Shown piece after piece: positions 22,534 to 34,431 of a stretch of 64,000 bases of DNA. Position 1 is the first letter of the stretch, and every line of letters starts with the position of its first letter. Source of the DNA: Otatea glauca (lineage: Eukaryota > Streptophyta > Magnoliopsida > Poales > Poaceae); contig CM070730.1 of assembly GCA_036346275.1 (NCBI GenBank), positions 46,484,918 to 46,548,917 of the forward strand, given 5' to 3'. The position numbers were made by a program, and so were the translations under genes. A model generated the notes under the pieces. It saw only the letters and a program-made list of their open reading frames with translations. It searched no databases and was not told the DNA's origin.

Positions 22534-23215
22534 CACTACTACAGAATTGTACATCAGAATCGGTTCTTTTTTGTCATTACAGTCGGTTCAAGTGGCGATA
22601 CGAAGTCTTTGGATAGTGATGAGGTGGAGTTATCACAGTCGGTTTTGCCCCGATTGTGATAAATCCTCATTAGAATCGATTCTTAGATCAAACCGATTCT
22701 GATGAACACATTATCACAATCGGTTTTTAATAACCGATTTCGATAAAGGTCATCGAATCGGTTCTTTAAAAGCGATTCGATGACCTCATCATTAGAATCG
22801 GTTCTTTTGCCAACCGATTACGATAGCCACGTTATCGTAATCGGTTGCAAAAGAACCGATTCTAATGAGGTCATCGAATCGCTTCCTTTAAAGAACCGAT
22901 TCGATGATCCTCATTAGAATCGGTTCTTTTGTGGAACCGATTCGATAACCACGTTATCGTAATCGGTTCAAAAAGAACCGATTCTAATGAAGTCATCGTA
23001 ATCGCTTCCTTTAAAGAACCGATTCTGATAATGTATCATCACAATCGCTTTATTCCAAGAACCGATTGTAATGGTATGGTTATCACTATCGCTTCCGTAA
23101 AAGAACCGATTCTACTAATGTGGTCATCACAATCGCTTTCTTAAAAGAACCGATTCGATGAGAGGTTATCTGTCAGTTCCTCAGAAGAACCGATTCTGAT
23201 GACCCTCATGGGGGT
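22534..23215. repeat. CACTA terminus and subterminal array (left end of the 12.5-kb element)
   Basis: The terminus CACTACTACAGAA is followed by alternating AATCGGTTCTTTT and AAGAACCGATTC motifs, with loops of GATGAC/GTCATC between them. Many neighbouring pairs form short hairpins. Confidence 0.9.
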
Positions 23216-23689
23216 GTTTCAATTTTGCATATTATCCAAAATAACACACATATTATCCAAAATAACACACATATATATCACATTGACAATACATAACACA
23301 GAATGCACATATCACATTCACAGAACACGAATACGTAAATTGCAATACATATAGCCCATTCGTTCACAACATACAAACACAAACATGCTTAACAATCAGT
23401 ACACGTGCATATATATCACATTGACATATACAATTAATATTGTTTCCATATGGACTAGTAGGACGCTTCAGATCTCTAAACCTACCGTCCTCGATATAAC
23501 TTCTAACGATTACCATTGGCATAAGTGATCTAAGTAAATTGTTGAGTGCTTTCTTTGTCTAAGCTCTTCTCGGGGATATTGATCATCGCAAAACATAAAT
23601 GAGTGCATGAATTTAAGTTTCAAAATTTGTATGCGTGAAAGGCTAAGTATGCATGTACATATACCTTAGGAAAAAGGTGTGAGCGCCGA
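23216..23689. other. CACTA 3' non-coding region
   Basis: AT-rich, with a tandem copy of ATTATCCAAAATAACACACA (about 23230-23270). It lies downstream of the second CACTA gene on the minus strand. No coding signal was seen. Confidence 0.5.
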
Positions 23690-26641
23690 CCACAACCAAC
23701 ATGTGTTGCATGACATAGAAGCCGCACAGTCATCATTTGCCTGTTGATGACACTGTGAAGAGAGAAAAAGAAATTAACACACGAAGATTAGATGTCAAAA
23801 AAATTAAACGTATATATGCTAGGCACTTGTACCGTGAATTTCTTATACTCCAGCGTCTTGCCCTTTTTGTTGTTGTGTGACCCTCCTTCATCGACATAGT
23901 CCGAGAAACCCCTACATATATTGGAGAGATGCCATTGAGTAAAAAAAATATAGTTAAATTCAGAAAGTGTTAGGTTACGGTAATGTACTTACTTCTGCAA
24001 AGGACACTTGATCGCGTAGGCCATCGGTCTCTTCTTGATTGAGTTAAAAATGTAGACTGTGTTTTCACTCAGAACGAGGACGAGTAGAACCCAATGGTTG
24101 CTTATTAAATGGAATGTAGTGCAAGGAAATAAGTTCGCATACGGTTTAAGTGCGTACAAGTAATTGAAGGGTTTGTACTACTTACTCCTCGTGGTACGGT
24201 ATTACAACGAAGTCCTTCGTCGACTCAGTATGCAATACCCTCTTGACGTAGCCAGCAACAAACACCGGATGTATCCTAGCCGTGGTCGCAGACACTAGCT
24301 CGGGGTCGACGAACCCAACTTGGTTTAGATTCGTCGCGGCTCGCTGTCTCATTGCCCTGCAACTCGTGTTGATATTAGAAAACATAATGCAAAATCCTAT
24401 AAAAGTCGTCAACTCATGTTGTATGGTGCGATACTCACAGCGTCCAAGATCGTATAGTAGAAATATCGACGGCTTTTAATTGGTACACAAGAAACAGATC
24501 CTCAAAACTGACAGGGAATATCCCATTCTCGTCACGGTGGAAATGTACCCTTTTATACATCACATTGAAGTCAACTCGACACTCTTCCTCATTCACCTTA
24601 TCAATATACCATCCATGGAGCTTGCGAGTCCACCTGCCTAGACCATTTAGTTCGTTGGATGCAAGCAGGGGCTTTCCATGTACGTAGGCCTTAAAATCAT
24701 AAGGGATGTCTGTGGCCTGTGCTGACTTTTCTTTCTGGGCCGAAGGAGTCTTCGAGGTGAGGGTAGTTGGCTTTTCAAGTACCTCAAGGGGCTTTGTGGC
24801 CTTTATCAGCTTTGCCTTCTTGGCGGAAGGAGTCTCAGAGGCCTCTTGTGGTTCTGTTGGTGTCGTGCTTGTCCTTTTACACGTGAGCTCTGCACTCCGT
24901 GTAGGACTCATCACGGTGGTGGGAACAGAATCAGGAGCACGAGTAAGCACAGGTACGGTAGGAACCTACAAAGCACGCGCATATTTAACTTATTGCAGTA
25001 CTACTGGAATGGTAGAGAAGACGGGGATTTTACCTTGACCAAGACGACACCCGTCGTGGGCCACTTGATGAACGACATGCGTGCTTCCCCGAGAGTGCTG
25101 ATATCTTCGTTGGGGGGGAACTCGAGCACATGTGATAAGAAGTGTTCGTGGACGTAGTCCACCTGCACCCTCATGTAGCCCTTCCCCAAAGGCTGACCAT
25201 GCACAGTGTCGGTCTCCTTGCACGGAAATGCAACCCCGCGTGCAGCCTCGACAGGAAATCCGTCCTCCGTCAGGGTGGTGAGCTGGCACTTAGCAGGGGC
25301 CTGCAAGATGTACGCAACTTGAGATGAAATATTGTGGGAGTTACACTTGTAGTTTTAATTTAGGAAAAATTAATTATTACCTTCAGATGGGGATCGATCT
25401 TATCATTTTTGGAACCACAGCTGCTAGGTCGGGGCACAGGCTTCTCTATAAGAGGTGAGGGATTCTGGCTCTGACTCTGGGAGATCATCGCCATCATCTC
25501 AGCCCTCAGGCGCTCCTCACGTGCCATCATCTCAGCCCTTATCTCATCTTCACGTGCCATCATCTCCCCCGTCATCTCATCCTTGATCACCTCCCTCAGC
25601 TGCTCCCTGAGCGTCTCCTTGAGGCGCTCCGCGCGTGCCTCCCATGATCTTGATCTAGCACTCGAAACGTCATCTTGGAAGTAGGACTTCTTCAGTATGC
25701 CCGACCTGCGCCGAGCACGGCCCTTATGATCGGGCTTCCGATCGCAGACGACGAGATATCCTTCGACCCTTGGCTCTCGAAGGTCCCTCGCTCTTCCGTG
25801 GCTTACCTCCTCCCGCAATAAGCGAGTACGAATTATATCTCAAATACAACAAGCTAGGCCAACTGCAATGTACTAAGTCGATGTCTTACGATGGCGAGAC
25901 GACGCGCGCAGATGGCGGGTTTGCGACTACAAGCTGCCGTCGGGGTTTTCTTTGTCCTCGCTAATACCCGATTGCGTGCCGTTCCTCACATATGTGGGGT
26001 AAGGCATCGTCGTCCGAGTTCGCGCACTCCTCGGCTAGTCGCGCCCACTCGCCTTCTTCCCTCATAGCCGCTGCACGAGGTGGTGCGGGTGCGTGTTGTG
26101 CCTCTGGATAGCGGTATTCCTCTCTCTTAGCTGCTCTGCCTCGGGCGTACCCTTCGTCGTCGTGAACTCCTCCCAAACATCTGTAGTAACGAACGGATAC
26201 CTCTCGAATGGTGTACGACCTTTTAGTACGTACTCACTGTGCGTGAGGACCCTGAAGTGCCTCAAGGCCATACCCATCCTCTTCAAGGCGTACCGTCTCG
26301 CGTTGCGTTCATCTTCCTCCTCTATAATCCATTTGCCCTTAACCTCATCCCACAGTCGATTCTTCTGCTCGGCGCTGACTTCCTTCCTCCAATCCTTAAT
26401 CGTTATAGGCACTCTCTCCCTCACCAATTGACCGAGGAATGAACGGTATCGCCCCTTGTACTTGGGAGGGCTTGTGCAGACCCCCGTGGCATTGAAGTGG
26501 AGAACCTGCGGTGTTCTCCCTGTGGCCCCTTTGTTCGGTCCTCGGGCCTTCCTCACCTTACTCGGCCTCTCAACATTTGGAACTTGGCTCGGCCCCTCGG
26601 GAGCACCTTCGACTGTGCAGCGAGGAGCCGATGCTCTCTAA
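23690..26641 (-). pseudogene. CACTA second gene: transposase_24-like N-terminus, coiled coil, DUF8039-like domain, Ulp1/C48-like peptidase
   Basis: Blocks on the minus strand, in order: 26641-26062 (RGPNKG, then WRKEV…LWDEVKGKWI), resembling the transposase_24 (Ptta/En/Spm) domain; 25818-25360, a highly charged stretch with a repeated EMMARE(D/E) pattern that is likely a coiled coil; 25306-25001 (GQPLGKGYMRVQVDYVHEHF, then LGEARMSFIKWP), matching the DUF8039-type domain of grass CACTA proteins; a linker at 24950-24435; and a C48 (Ulp1-like) peptidase at 24412-23690. The peptidase keeps the His motif (NHWVLLVLVL, His-Trp at 24091-24096) and a Cys motif (LCGFYV, 23712-23729). The usual Asp of the LDS motif reads Asn (FNS), and a frameshift precedes the Cys motif. 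Splice sites separate some blocks, but stops and shifts remain. Such proteins accompany TNP2 in grasses, and their role is not settled. It is probably inactive here. Confidence 0.8.
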
Positions 26642-26863
26642 TTGTGACATTTTGAGTTTTCTTATCTGATAAGGTCATATATTTGACATGCGAGAAAGCA
26701 ATTAGTACCTATTTTGTGGACTTGACATTAAATCATGTAAAGCAATAGCTGAATAGATAAGTAATAAGATGTAACTGTTCTAGCATATTTCAGTAGAGTA
26801 ACAAATGAACGAATGATCTTCAAAAAAAAGTTTATCTGTTGACCACCTAAATACGTACAAACG
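26642..26863. other. 5' region of the second CACTA gene
   Basis: AT-rich. The frame of the second gene is open without a Met up to about 26641, so its true first exon may lie here or further upstream. No promoter motif could be fixed. Confidence 0.4.
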
Positions 26864-27235
26864 ATAACCCCTAATCTCTAAATAGGTTTGGTCCTAATCC
26901 CATTCGAGGATATGTGGTTCGAGCAAGTTCCTAAGCCGTTGTACAACTCTAGAGAAAATTTCGGCAGCATCTCCCCGCTGTTCTCCAGGTACACGTCTCG
27001 ACAACAGGTCAAGAGGGGTGTATACCTGGAGAACACTGTAGGGAGATGCTACCGAAATCTACTCTGGAGTTGTACAACAAGCTCAGGAACTTACCCGAAC
27101 CACATATCCTCGAACTGTCCAAAAAAGTGGACAATTCGAGACTGCTTGCTTATGAATGTGCCGAAATGGCATATTCATAAACAAGTACTCTCGAACGGGA
27201 AACGTAGGTTACGCAACGTAAACTCTAACATATGT
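26864..27235. repeat. Double-hairpin module, copy 1
   Basis: The first foldback has arms of about 90 nt: left 26903-26993 (GGATATGTGGTTCG… to CTCCAGGTACA) and right 27019-27114 (reverse-complementary with scattered mismatches). A second hairpin follows at about 27135-27196. The module aligns with 33651-34025. It stands about 260 bp upstream of the second CACTA gene's first visible exon. Frames across it (such as 26888-27238) are by-products of the arms. Confidence 0.9.
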
Positions 27236-28539
27236 TGAGAGAAGAGACAAAAGTATTGCGCCAAAAATGAACACATGTAATATGCTGAAAATAAACTGTA
27301 ACATAGGATCAAGAGAAATTGCATTAGCCAGACTGTATATGATCCCATGACTGTATATGAAAAGCTTTGCATGAACAGAAAACCAACAATAAGCTCTGTT
27401 GTAACAGTAGTATAATTCAATCAGTTAGGCCTAACCTTTGTGTAATCTCAGATCCTCATATTGATCCAAGAAACATGGGATCGCACTTACTATAAATAGT
27501 AAGAACAAAACTAAGCATTTTGCTACGTAAGGGTGAGAAAAAAGTACCTTCCGACTAGTATTCTCCTTGACACCTTTTAATTGGATCCGCACTAATTGTG
27601 CAACCGAATGGAATTCTGAATGTTTGAAGCAATAGAAAATAGACGGCCACCTCCACGAGGGCAACGCCGGCTGCAACGATGAGCTCCACAGGGGCAACGA
27701 TGAGAAATGTTTGCAAAAGAAGCACAAGCAAGTAGATTTTACTTCAGGATGATGACAAATAGCCAAAGGAGTGATACATGAAAGTATATTAAAAGTTGTG
27801 TGAAAAAAGTATACAAGGAACAACGCAAAGTTACTCCTTCCTTCTAACATTTGAAGGTGCCTTATTTTTTTGTAGCCTATGCTGATCAGCCTATCTATAA
27901 TCATGGCAAACTAAAAGGCCTATTCAGAACTAATCTAGCAGTTTATCTAAAAACCATTTACCATTTGAAGAAAGAAAGAACATTGTATATATGCATGTAG
28001 GGCTGAGATGATACCTAACACATTGGCATGACTGATTGCAGGAAAGAAATGTAAGAGGAAAAGGAACCAAATTGGCATGAGGTTGACCATGTATGAGCTG
28101 TTAGCTGTAATAAATTGTTTCCATTCATGGGTCAGTGTTTACTGAAATTGATTCAACAGACATCGATGACTAGATTTTAAATGCACTCATAATGCACCAA
28201 CATGGACCACATTTGATGTCCATACAAATGTCCATAAAAGGTTCACAGATATTCCAAAGAAGCTAGGAAGGCATTTGCATTTGCAGTTGCTATTACTTGG
28301 GCACAATCAACCAAAAGCGAATCATATGCAAGGCAATTCACCAATACTTCGCAAGCATACAGAGATAATAATTCACCCTGTTAATGGTGATTGGGTATTT
28401 GTGCATCCAAACATACAGACATAATACTTCGCAAGCAACAAGGCACCACGAAAGTTCATCCTACTCACATCTCACTTCACAATCGAAATTGCACGATAAC
28501 TGCACTAATTTGGTTCAGATTTTTACCTCGAGGATGACG
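27236..28539. other. CACTA internal non-coding region
   Basis: AT-rich, with a 157-codon minus frame (27431-27904) that has no recognisable domain. Its sequence looks like untranslated or intron DNA. The GAGGTAAAAATC context at about 28527 could be a minus-strand splice donor after the GC-rich block. Confidence 0.4.
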
Positions 28540-28925
28540 GCACACCAGGATGATGAGCTCACGGGGAGGAGGCTGCCGTGGGGGAGCAAGCAGGAGGAGG
28601 CCAGCGCGGGGGAGGAGGTTGCCGGAGCGGCGGGGCGACGGGCTGGGGCGACGAGACGTCGGGTGGGTGGGCGCTGCGTCGGCGTGGGGGCGGGTGTGGC
28701 GACGGCGACGGGCGGGCGGGTGGCGGCAGGCGGGTCGGCGAGGCGCACGGCGGGCGGCGGGGCGGGCGGGCGGCGCGGCGTCGTCCGGTGGGTCGGCGCT
28801 GCGCGGCGGCGCGTGGCGTGGCGGTGGGCGCATGCATCGGGCGGCGGCGCGGGCGGTCTTGGCGAGGCGTCGGTCAGAGGCGACGGGCGCAGGTCGTGCC
28901 ACCGCTAGGGTTAAGACGGTGTATG
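28540..28925. other. GC-rich island inside the CACTA
   Basis: Very rich in GGCGGGCGG/GGCGACG strings, so every frame is open and codes for low-complexity Arg/Ala/Pro/Gly. The minus-strand frame starts at 28935 and meets a possible donor at about 28527. This is compatible with the first exon or leader of a captured gene or with a CpG-rich promoter. No protein family was recognised. Confidence 0.55.
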
Positions 28926-28944
28926 TAGCGCCCAAATAGGCTAT

Positions 28945-29405
28945 GCGATCATCAGTATCGGTTTATAAAGAAAACCGACACAACAGTCTATATTCCTCCG
29001 TATCGGTTTATTTAATAAAATCGACACGGATAAGATTAGTCATCCGTATCGCTTTTAAATACAAAACCGACACTGATCATGGATATATCCGTATCGCCGA
29101 ATAAAACCGACATCGATGTATATCAATATATCTGTATCACTTTTTTAAAGAAAACCGACACTGGTGTCTATAATCATCAGTATCGGTTTTTTTAATAGAA
29201 CCGACACGGATAAGCTCAATATCAGTATCGCTTTTTCAAATAAAACCGACACAGATGTGCATATTCATCCGTGACGCTTTTTGAATAAAACCGACACTGA
29301 TGTACCTCAATATGTATCTGTATCACTTTTTTCAAAGAAAACCGACATTGATGTGCATAGTCATCCGTATCGCTTTTTTGAATAAAACCGACACTGATGT
29401 AGTTC
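28945..29405. repeat. Internal CACTA-type subterminal repeats of a different motif
   Basis: Tandem and inverted copies of ATCAGTATCGGTTTT / AAAACCGACACTGAT at about 35-60 bp spacing. They resemble a CACTA end but differ in core sequence from the arrays at both ends (CGACAC versus CGATAG). No CACTA terminus adjoins. It may be a relic end of a third CACTA. Confidence 0.8.
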
Positions 29406-30128
29406 GTTGCTTCCTTTCCAGACAAACCATGAAGTCTAAATTTTCATAATTAGATCAAAGAGTGAAAAACTTTTGCAAATATCGTTGGAATTATTTAAAA
29501 TTTTCCAGATATATACTTTGAGATACTACAAATCTTTTCAAAAAAGAATTTTTGCAAAAGAGAGTTAGCATTGGAAAAAGATGCCAAAATTCACTTTCTA
29601 GGCATGAATTTTCCTTAAATAGTTGAAAAGTCAAAACTTTTCAACTGAAGTCCAAGTTTTTTAAAAATTTCCAAAAATGATTTCATATAGTTTAGCCTCA
29701 TTTCTGTGTCTCAGAATTATATAGATTGTACATCGCATCGAGACTACACTATATGTAATTGCTGGACAATAGCTCCATATATGGTCCAGTACACTTTCCT
29801 TATTGTGGCATTGCTTACTAATAATAAACTTTATCACCTATCTGCAAGTTCTGAATTTTCATCATTTCATCAGAGAGAGAGAGAGAGAAGATGCCATAAC
29901 TTTTCAGTACATTGTTCAAATTATTAGGAATTTTGCGAAATTTGTGCGTAAAGCGTAGAAAAGTCAAAACTTTTTCAAATTACTCCGGAATTGCACGATA
30001 ATTTCCATAAATGATTATTCGACTATTTGCAAGCAATTCACCATGGATTTTTACTTTCAGAGCATTGTAAACTATTTCACATACATAATACAACAATGTG
30101 ATTAACCGCAAACATTATAATAGTCCAT
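29406..30128. other. 3' non-coding region of the TNP2 gene
   Basis: AT-rich and downstream of the transposase on the minus strand. It contains a (GA)n microsatellite at 29875-29890. No coding signal was recognised. Confidence 0.45.
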
Positions 30129-33100
30129 TTATTTACAATACTGCCCTTCATGATGATCTACTCGCATGTAATTGGCTCCATGTGTGTCGTCATCCCCACT
30201 AAGACAGGCCCCATCTGCAAATGAAGGTATCTCATCGAATTGGTTATACTCTTCTTCGTCTACAACATCTTCAACTCCTACGATCCGTCTCTTGCCATGA
30301 AGAACGATGTGCAACCTCGGATTGGCGGATCACGCACGTAGAAGACTTGAGTTGTTTGCTTCGCAGGACGAATGGGTCATCTTTGTAGGCGAGTCTGCTG
30401 AGATCCGCAATAGTAAAGCCTCTCTTGTCGACCTTCACTCCATGTGGAAGTCCTACCCACTTACATCGAACAATGGAACTTGGTATATTCCGTAATCGAG
30501 CTCCCAAATTTCTTCGATCAACCCATAGTAGGAGTTCATTGTGGTTGGAGAGACTCTTTTCGAGTGATGATAATCGAGAAAGCATTTATGCACACACCAC
30601 TTTGTTTTGGACAAGACTCTTGGAATCTTGACTCTCGGTGTAAAAGGTGTAACCATTAATATCGATATCTCTGCCATATGCAGACATTAAATCTTGGTCC
30701 GTCACCAACCATTTTACGTTCTCACTAAAGGAGACCTCCGCTTTTCTTTGAACCATGTGAGGAATCGATCGTTGTGTTCTTGTGCGATGGAGAGGTCATC
30801 CATTTGTGGATTCTCTTCCCGTAATATGAACTTATGCTGCTCGATGTATGGACGAACTTCTGCGTTGTTCTGCAAGACTGTCAAATGCGCTTTGCAATAC
30901 ATATCAAACCTCGGACTCATTAGTTTTGACCCAATGGTTCCTTTACGGCAAAGAAGTCCGCCTCGTGACGAGATACAGAACACCGATTGCTTGTCTTTTA
31001 CCTAGGTAGACCACACAGAACTCAATAACCTCTTCAGTCCCATAACCTTCAACAATACTACCCTCAGGCTTCGACCGATTCCTCACGTAGGACTTTAATA
31101 TACCCATGTACCTCTCGAACGGATACATGTAACATAGGAAAGCGGGCCCACATATCTTAATCTCTCTGACAAGGTGAACAACAAGGTGGACCATTACGTC
31201 GAAGAACGACGGTGGGAAATGCATCTCAAGCTGACACAGAGTCTGCACCACCTCACTCTGTAGGTTGTCTAGCATATCGGGGTCAATAACTTTGCAGGAG
31301 ATCGCATTGAAGAAAAAACACAACTTTGTGATTGCCAACCTGACATCCTCTGGCAGAATATTTCGGATTGCAACTGGGAGCATTTGGGTCATCAATACAT
31401 GACAGTCGTGGGACTTCATGCCCAACAACTTCAAATCATCCATGGACACAAGCTTCTTAATGTTTGCGGAGTAGCCAGATGGAACTTTAATACCTTGGAG
31501 ACTTTTGCAGAGATCTTCTTTCTCCTTCTTGGGCGGGTGTAGCATGCAATGGGATGTACGGACCTTTTCCATCCTCCTCTATCACCGCAAGCCTTGGCCC
31601 GATTCCCATGTAGGCCATGTCACGACGAGCATTCACACCATCCTTGGTCTTCCCAGGTATGTTCAGCAGGATGCCAACCAAATTATCGCAGACATTCTTT
31701 TCAACATGCATGACATCAATACAATGTCGGACATCTAACTCCTTCCAGTACGGTAAGTCCCAAAATATTGACCTCTTCTTCCAAATTGTCCTTAGACGAA
31801 CAGATTTACGGCTCTTTCCGTACTGAACATCGATATCCTCCACACGTGAAGATACTTGCCTTCCACTCATGGGCTGCGGTGCCGAACGGACTTCCCTCTT
31901 CCCATCAAATTTGTCATCCATCTTACGGTATCGATGACTTCGAGGTAGAAACCTACGGTGACCCATATACACAGTTTTTCTTGAATTTGGCAGCCATAGA
32001 CTCTCAGTCTCCTCTTCACAAATAGGACACGCTTTGGCTCCTTTCAGATCAGAATCCGCCAAATTACCAAGAGCCGGGAAATCATTTATGGTGCAAAATA
32101 CCATAGCCCGTAGGGTGAAATGCTCTCTTTTGTACGCATCCCACACCACGACACCCTCATTCCACAATTTTACCAAGTCCTCGATCAGTGGTGCAAGGTA
32201 GACATCAATATCATTTCCCGGTTGTTTGGGTCCCGAGATTAGTAATGACATCATGATATACTTCCGCTTCATACACAAACAAGGAGGGAGGTTGTAGATA
32301 CACAACAGAACTGGCCAGGTGCTGTGACGACTGCTCATGTTACCAAATGGATTCATTCCGTCGGTACTCAACCCAAATCTTATGTTCCTCATTTCGGCAC
32401 CAAACTCCTCATGTTTCCAATCGATGTTTCTCCATTGAGCCGAATCAGCAGGGTGTCTCAGATTGCCATCTTCCTTTCGAGTTTCATAATGCCAACGCAA
32501 CAATTTTGCCTCTCTGGGATTTGCAAACAACCGCTCCAGACGGGGAATGATGGGCAAGTACCACAAAACCTTGGCCGGTGCACCTTTAGTGACCTCTTCA
32601 CCGTCGTTGCCCCGACTCTTACGCTTCTTGTCATTACGCTTCTCCTTTTGTTTGTACCGGGGCACACCGCAAACTGGACACACGTGCAGCTCCTGATGTG
32701 CGTTATGGTACAAGATGCAATCATTCGAACATGCATGTATCCTTTCTATTTCCATTCCCATGGGACATAGTAGCTTCTTTGCTTCATAAATGCTTGTTGG
32801 CAATGGTTTCTCCGAAGCAGATCCGATAGAAGAACTAGAAGTGCATTGAAACTTGTATCCATCCAACGGTGTTTTGTCTTGATTCAACAATGCAAGGACC
32901 GAACCCAACTTGGTGTATTCCGCTTTGCAACCTGTGAACAGCGGTTTGGCATCGTCTTCCATCAAGATTTTAAACTTTTCAAACTCTCTTTCCGTGTAAT
33001 TACCCTCCACATCCCGCAACATTTGCTCCAAATTATCCTCCTCAAACATATCAAGTCGCAACTCGTCATCCGGTTCCACTGTGTCTTCGTTGCATCTGGG

Positions 33101-33352
33101 AAGGGTACTACCGCCTCCCGTGATGGATCCAACATGTGTAATTCCTCACGAAGCCACGTCGAATCAGGTGGTCCTCAATTTGAGCTGAGTTGCTAAATCT
33201 CCTCAGATTGGTGCAATCAATGCAAGGACAATTATGAAATTTAAACCCCTCCTCACCATATCCTCTTCTGTAATTTTTTTGAAATCCTTAACACCCCTAT
33301 GAAATTCAGCACTCACACGGCTTTTCTGATACATCCATTCCTCACGGTCCAT
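30129..33352 (-). pseudogene. CACTA transposase, TNP2 family (Transpos_assoc + Tnp2 + DUF4218 + DUF4216)
   Basis: The start at 33352 (MDREEWMYQKSRVSAEF) is the usual N-terminus of the transposase-associated domain, whose Cys-rich part (CPCIDC) lies in a shifted frame at about 33230. The main block, 33079-31487 (530 codons), holds the Tnp2 core: CPVCGVPRY, FGLSTDGMNPFGNMSS, the INDFPALGNL acid motif and LDVRHCIDVMHVEKNVCDNL. The DUF4218 part follows at 31572-30943 (LPEDVRLAITKLCFFF, then FLCYMYPFERYMGILKSYVR). The DUF4216 part is at about 30680-30129 (YYGLIEEIWELDYG, VKVDKRGFTIADLS, HIVLHGKRRIVGVE). The enzyme cuts and joins CACTA termini in the nucleus. Frameshifts near 33.1-33.3 kb, 31.5 kb, 30.96 kb and 30.5-30.6 kb disable it. 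Length and domain order fit the family. Introns could explain some breaks but not all. Confidence 0.93.
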
Positions 33353-33650
33353 CTGCAATTAAATTTCGCACAATAAATTAAGGAGAAACTAGAGCGACAA
33401 CTAGCTAGCTATTTTAAATATTGAGACATTATTTCAATTAATATTACCTTTGCAAAATAGAGGACAGGTTCCAAGATATATAAATGTACTCCCGATCGAT
33501 ACCTAGCTTCTTCCCTGATTTAGAGCTTTCAATTCCCTAGATAGGAGTCATAAATTTTTAAAATCAACAATGATATCAAATAATCTAATTATATAGCTAG
33601 TGCAGTAGCTTGCAAATCTTTTTACTACAACGAAACAAAACAAGGGTACC
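33353..33650. promoter_or_regulatory. Upstream region of the TNP2 gene
   Basis: AT-rich sequence between the transposase start and the double-hairpin module. It is the probable leader, and possibly promoter, of the minus-strand gene. No TATA box could be fixed. Confidence 0.35.
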
Positions 33651-34025
33651 AACGATGACACCTAATCTCTAAATAGGTTAGGTCCTAATCCCATTCGAGG
33701 ATATGTGGTTCGGGCAAGTTCTTGCCGTTGTACAACTCCAAAGAAAATTTCGGCAGCATCTCCCCACTGTTCTCCATATACACGTCTCGACAACAGGTCA
33801 AGAGGGGTGTGCATATGGAGAACACCAGGGAGACGCTACCGAAATCTACTCTGCAGTTGTACAACAGCTCAGGAACTTGCCCGAACCACATATCTTCGAA
33901 CTGTCCAAAAAACGTGGACAATTCGAGAATGCTCGCTTATAAATATGCCATTTCATTCGGCATATTTGTAAATAAGCATCCTCGAACGGGAGACGTAGGT
34001 TCCACAACCTAAACTCTAACATTTA
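33651..34025. repeat. Double-hairpin module, copy 2
   Basis: It aligns with 26864-27235 over its whole length. The first foldback has arms at about 33694-33781 and 33810-33900. The second, at about 33920-33977, has arms CGCTTATAAATATGCC and GGCATATTTGTAAATAAGC. It stands about 300 bp upstream of the TNP2 start, matching the position of copy 1 before the other gene. Confidence 0.9.
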
Positions 34026-34431
34026 TCACATGATAGCAACAATAATTCCATATTAACATGAGAGCACTATAATAATTAAATAGATGTGTGCTTATCAAAT
34101 AAAGAGTGTGAAATCAAGGCACGTACACAATTCCAAAGGCAACCTAAACTTTATTCACGACATATCGAAATTACCTAGTGCAAAATTGAAGGGTTTAAAG
34201 AGTTGCCCACATTTTGAAGAAAACCGCAAATGAGGGCAAAAAGAGGGAATCTCCTCAAGATAGGGTTTCAAATTTGCCTCTTAATACCCACTCATGAGGA
34301 CTTCAAATTTTCTCACCCAAGTATTGCTTTGAACCACACAATATGAGATGTTTTCTCGGGTGGCGCGAAGAAATCTCCTCCGAGCAACAACAGAGAAGAG
34401 TTCACTCGAGTGCTATATATGACCTAGCGAG
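34026..34431. other. CACTA 5' non-coding region
   Basis: It lies between the hairpin module and the subterminal array. No motif was recognised. Confidence 0.4.

Noticed and set aside
27431..27904. 157-codon minus frame as a membrane protein
   Set aside because: Hydrophobic runs come from pyrimidine-rich DNA. No known domain, and the position inside the CACTA is non-coding.
28384..28939. Several overlapping frames of 77-174 codons on both strands
   Set aside because: All frames are open because of extreme GC richness. They encode low-complexity Arg/Ala/Pro/Gly without a domain.
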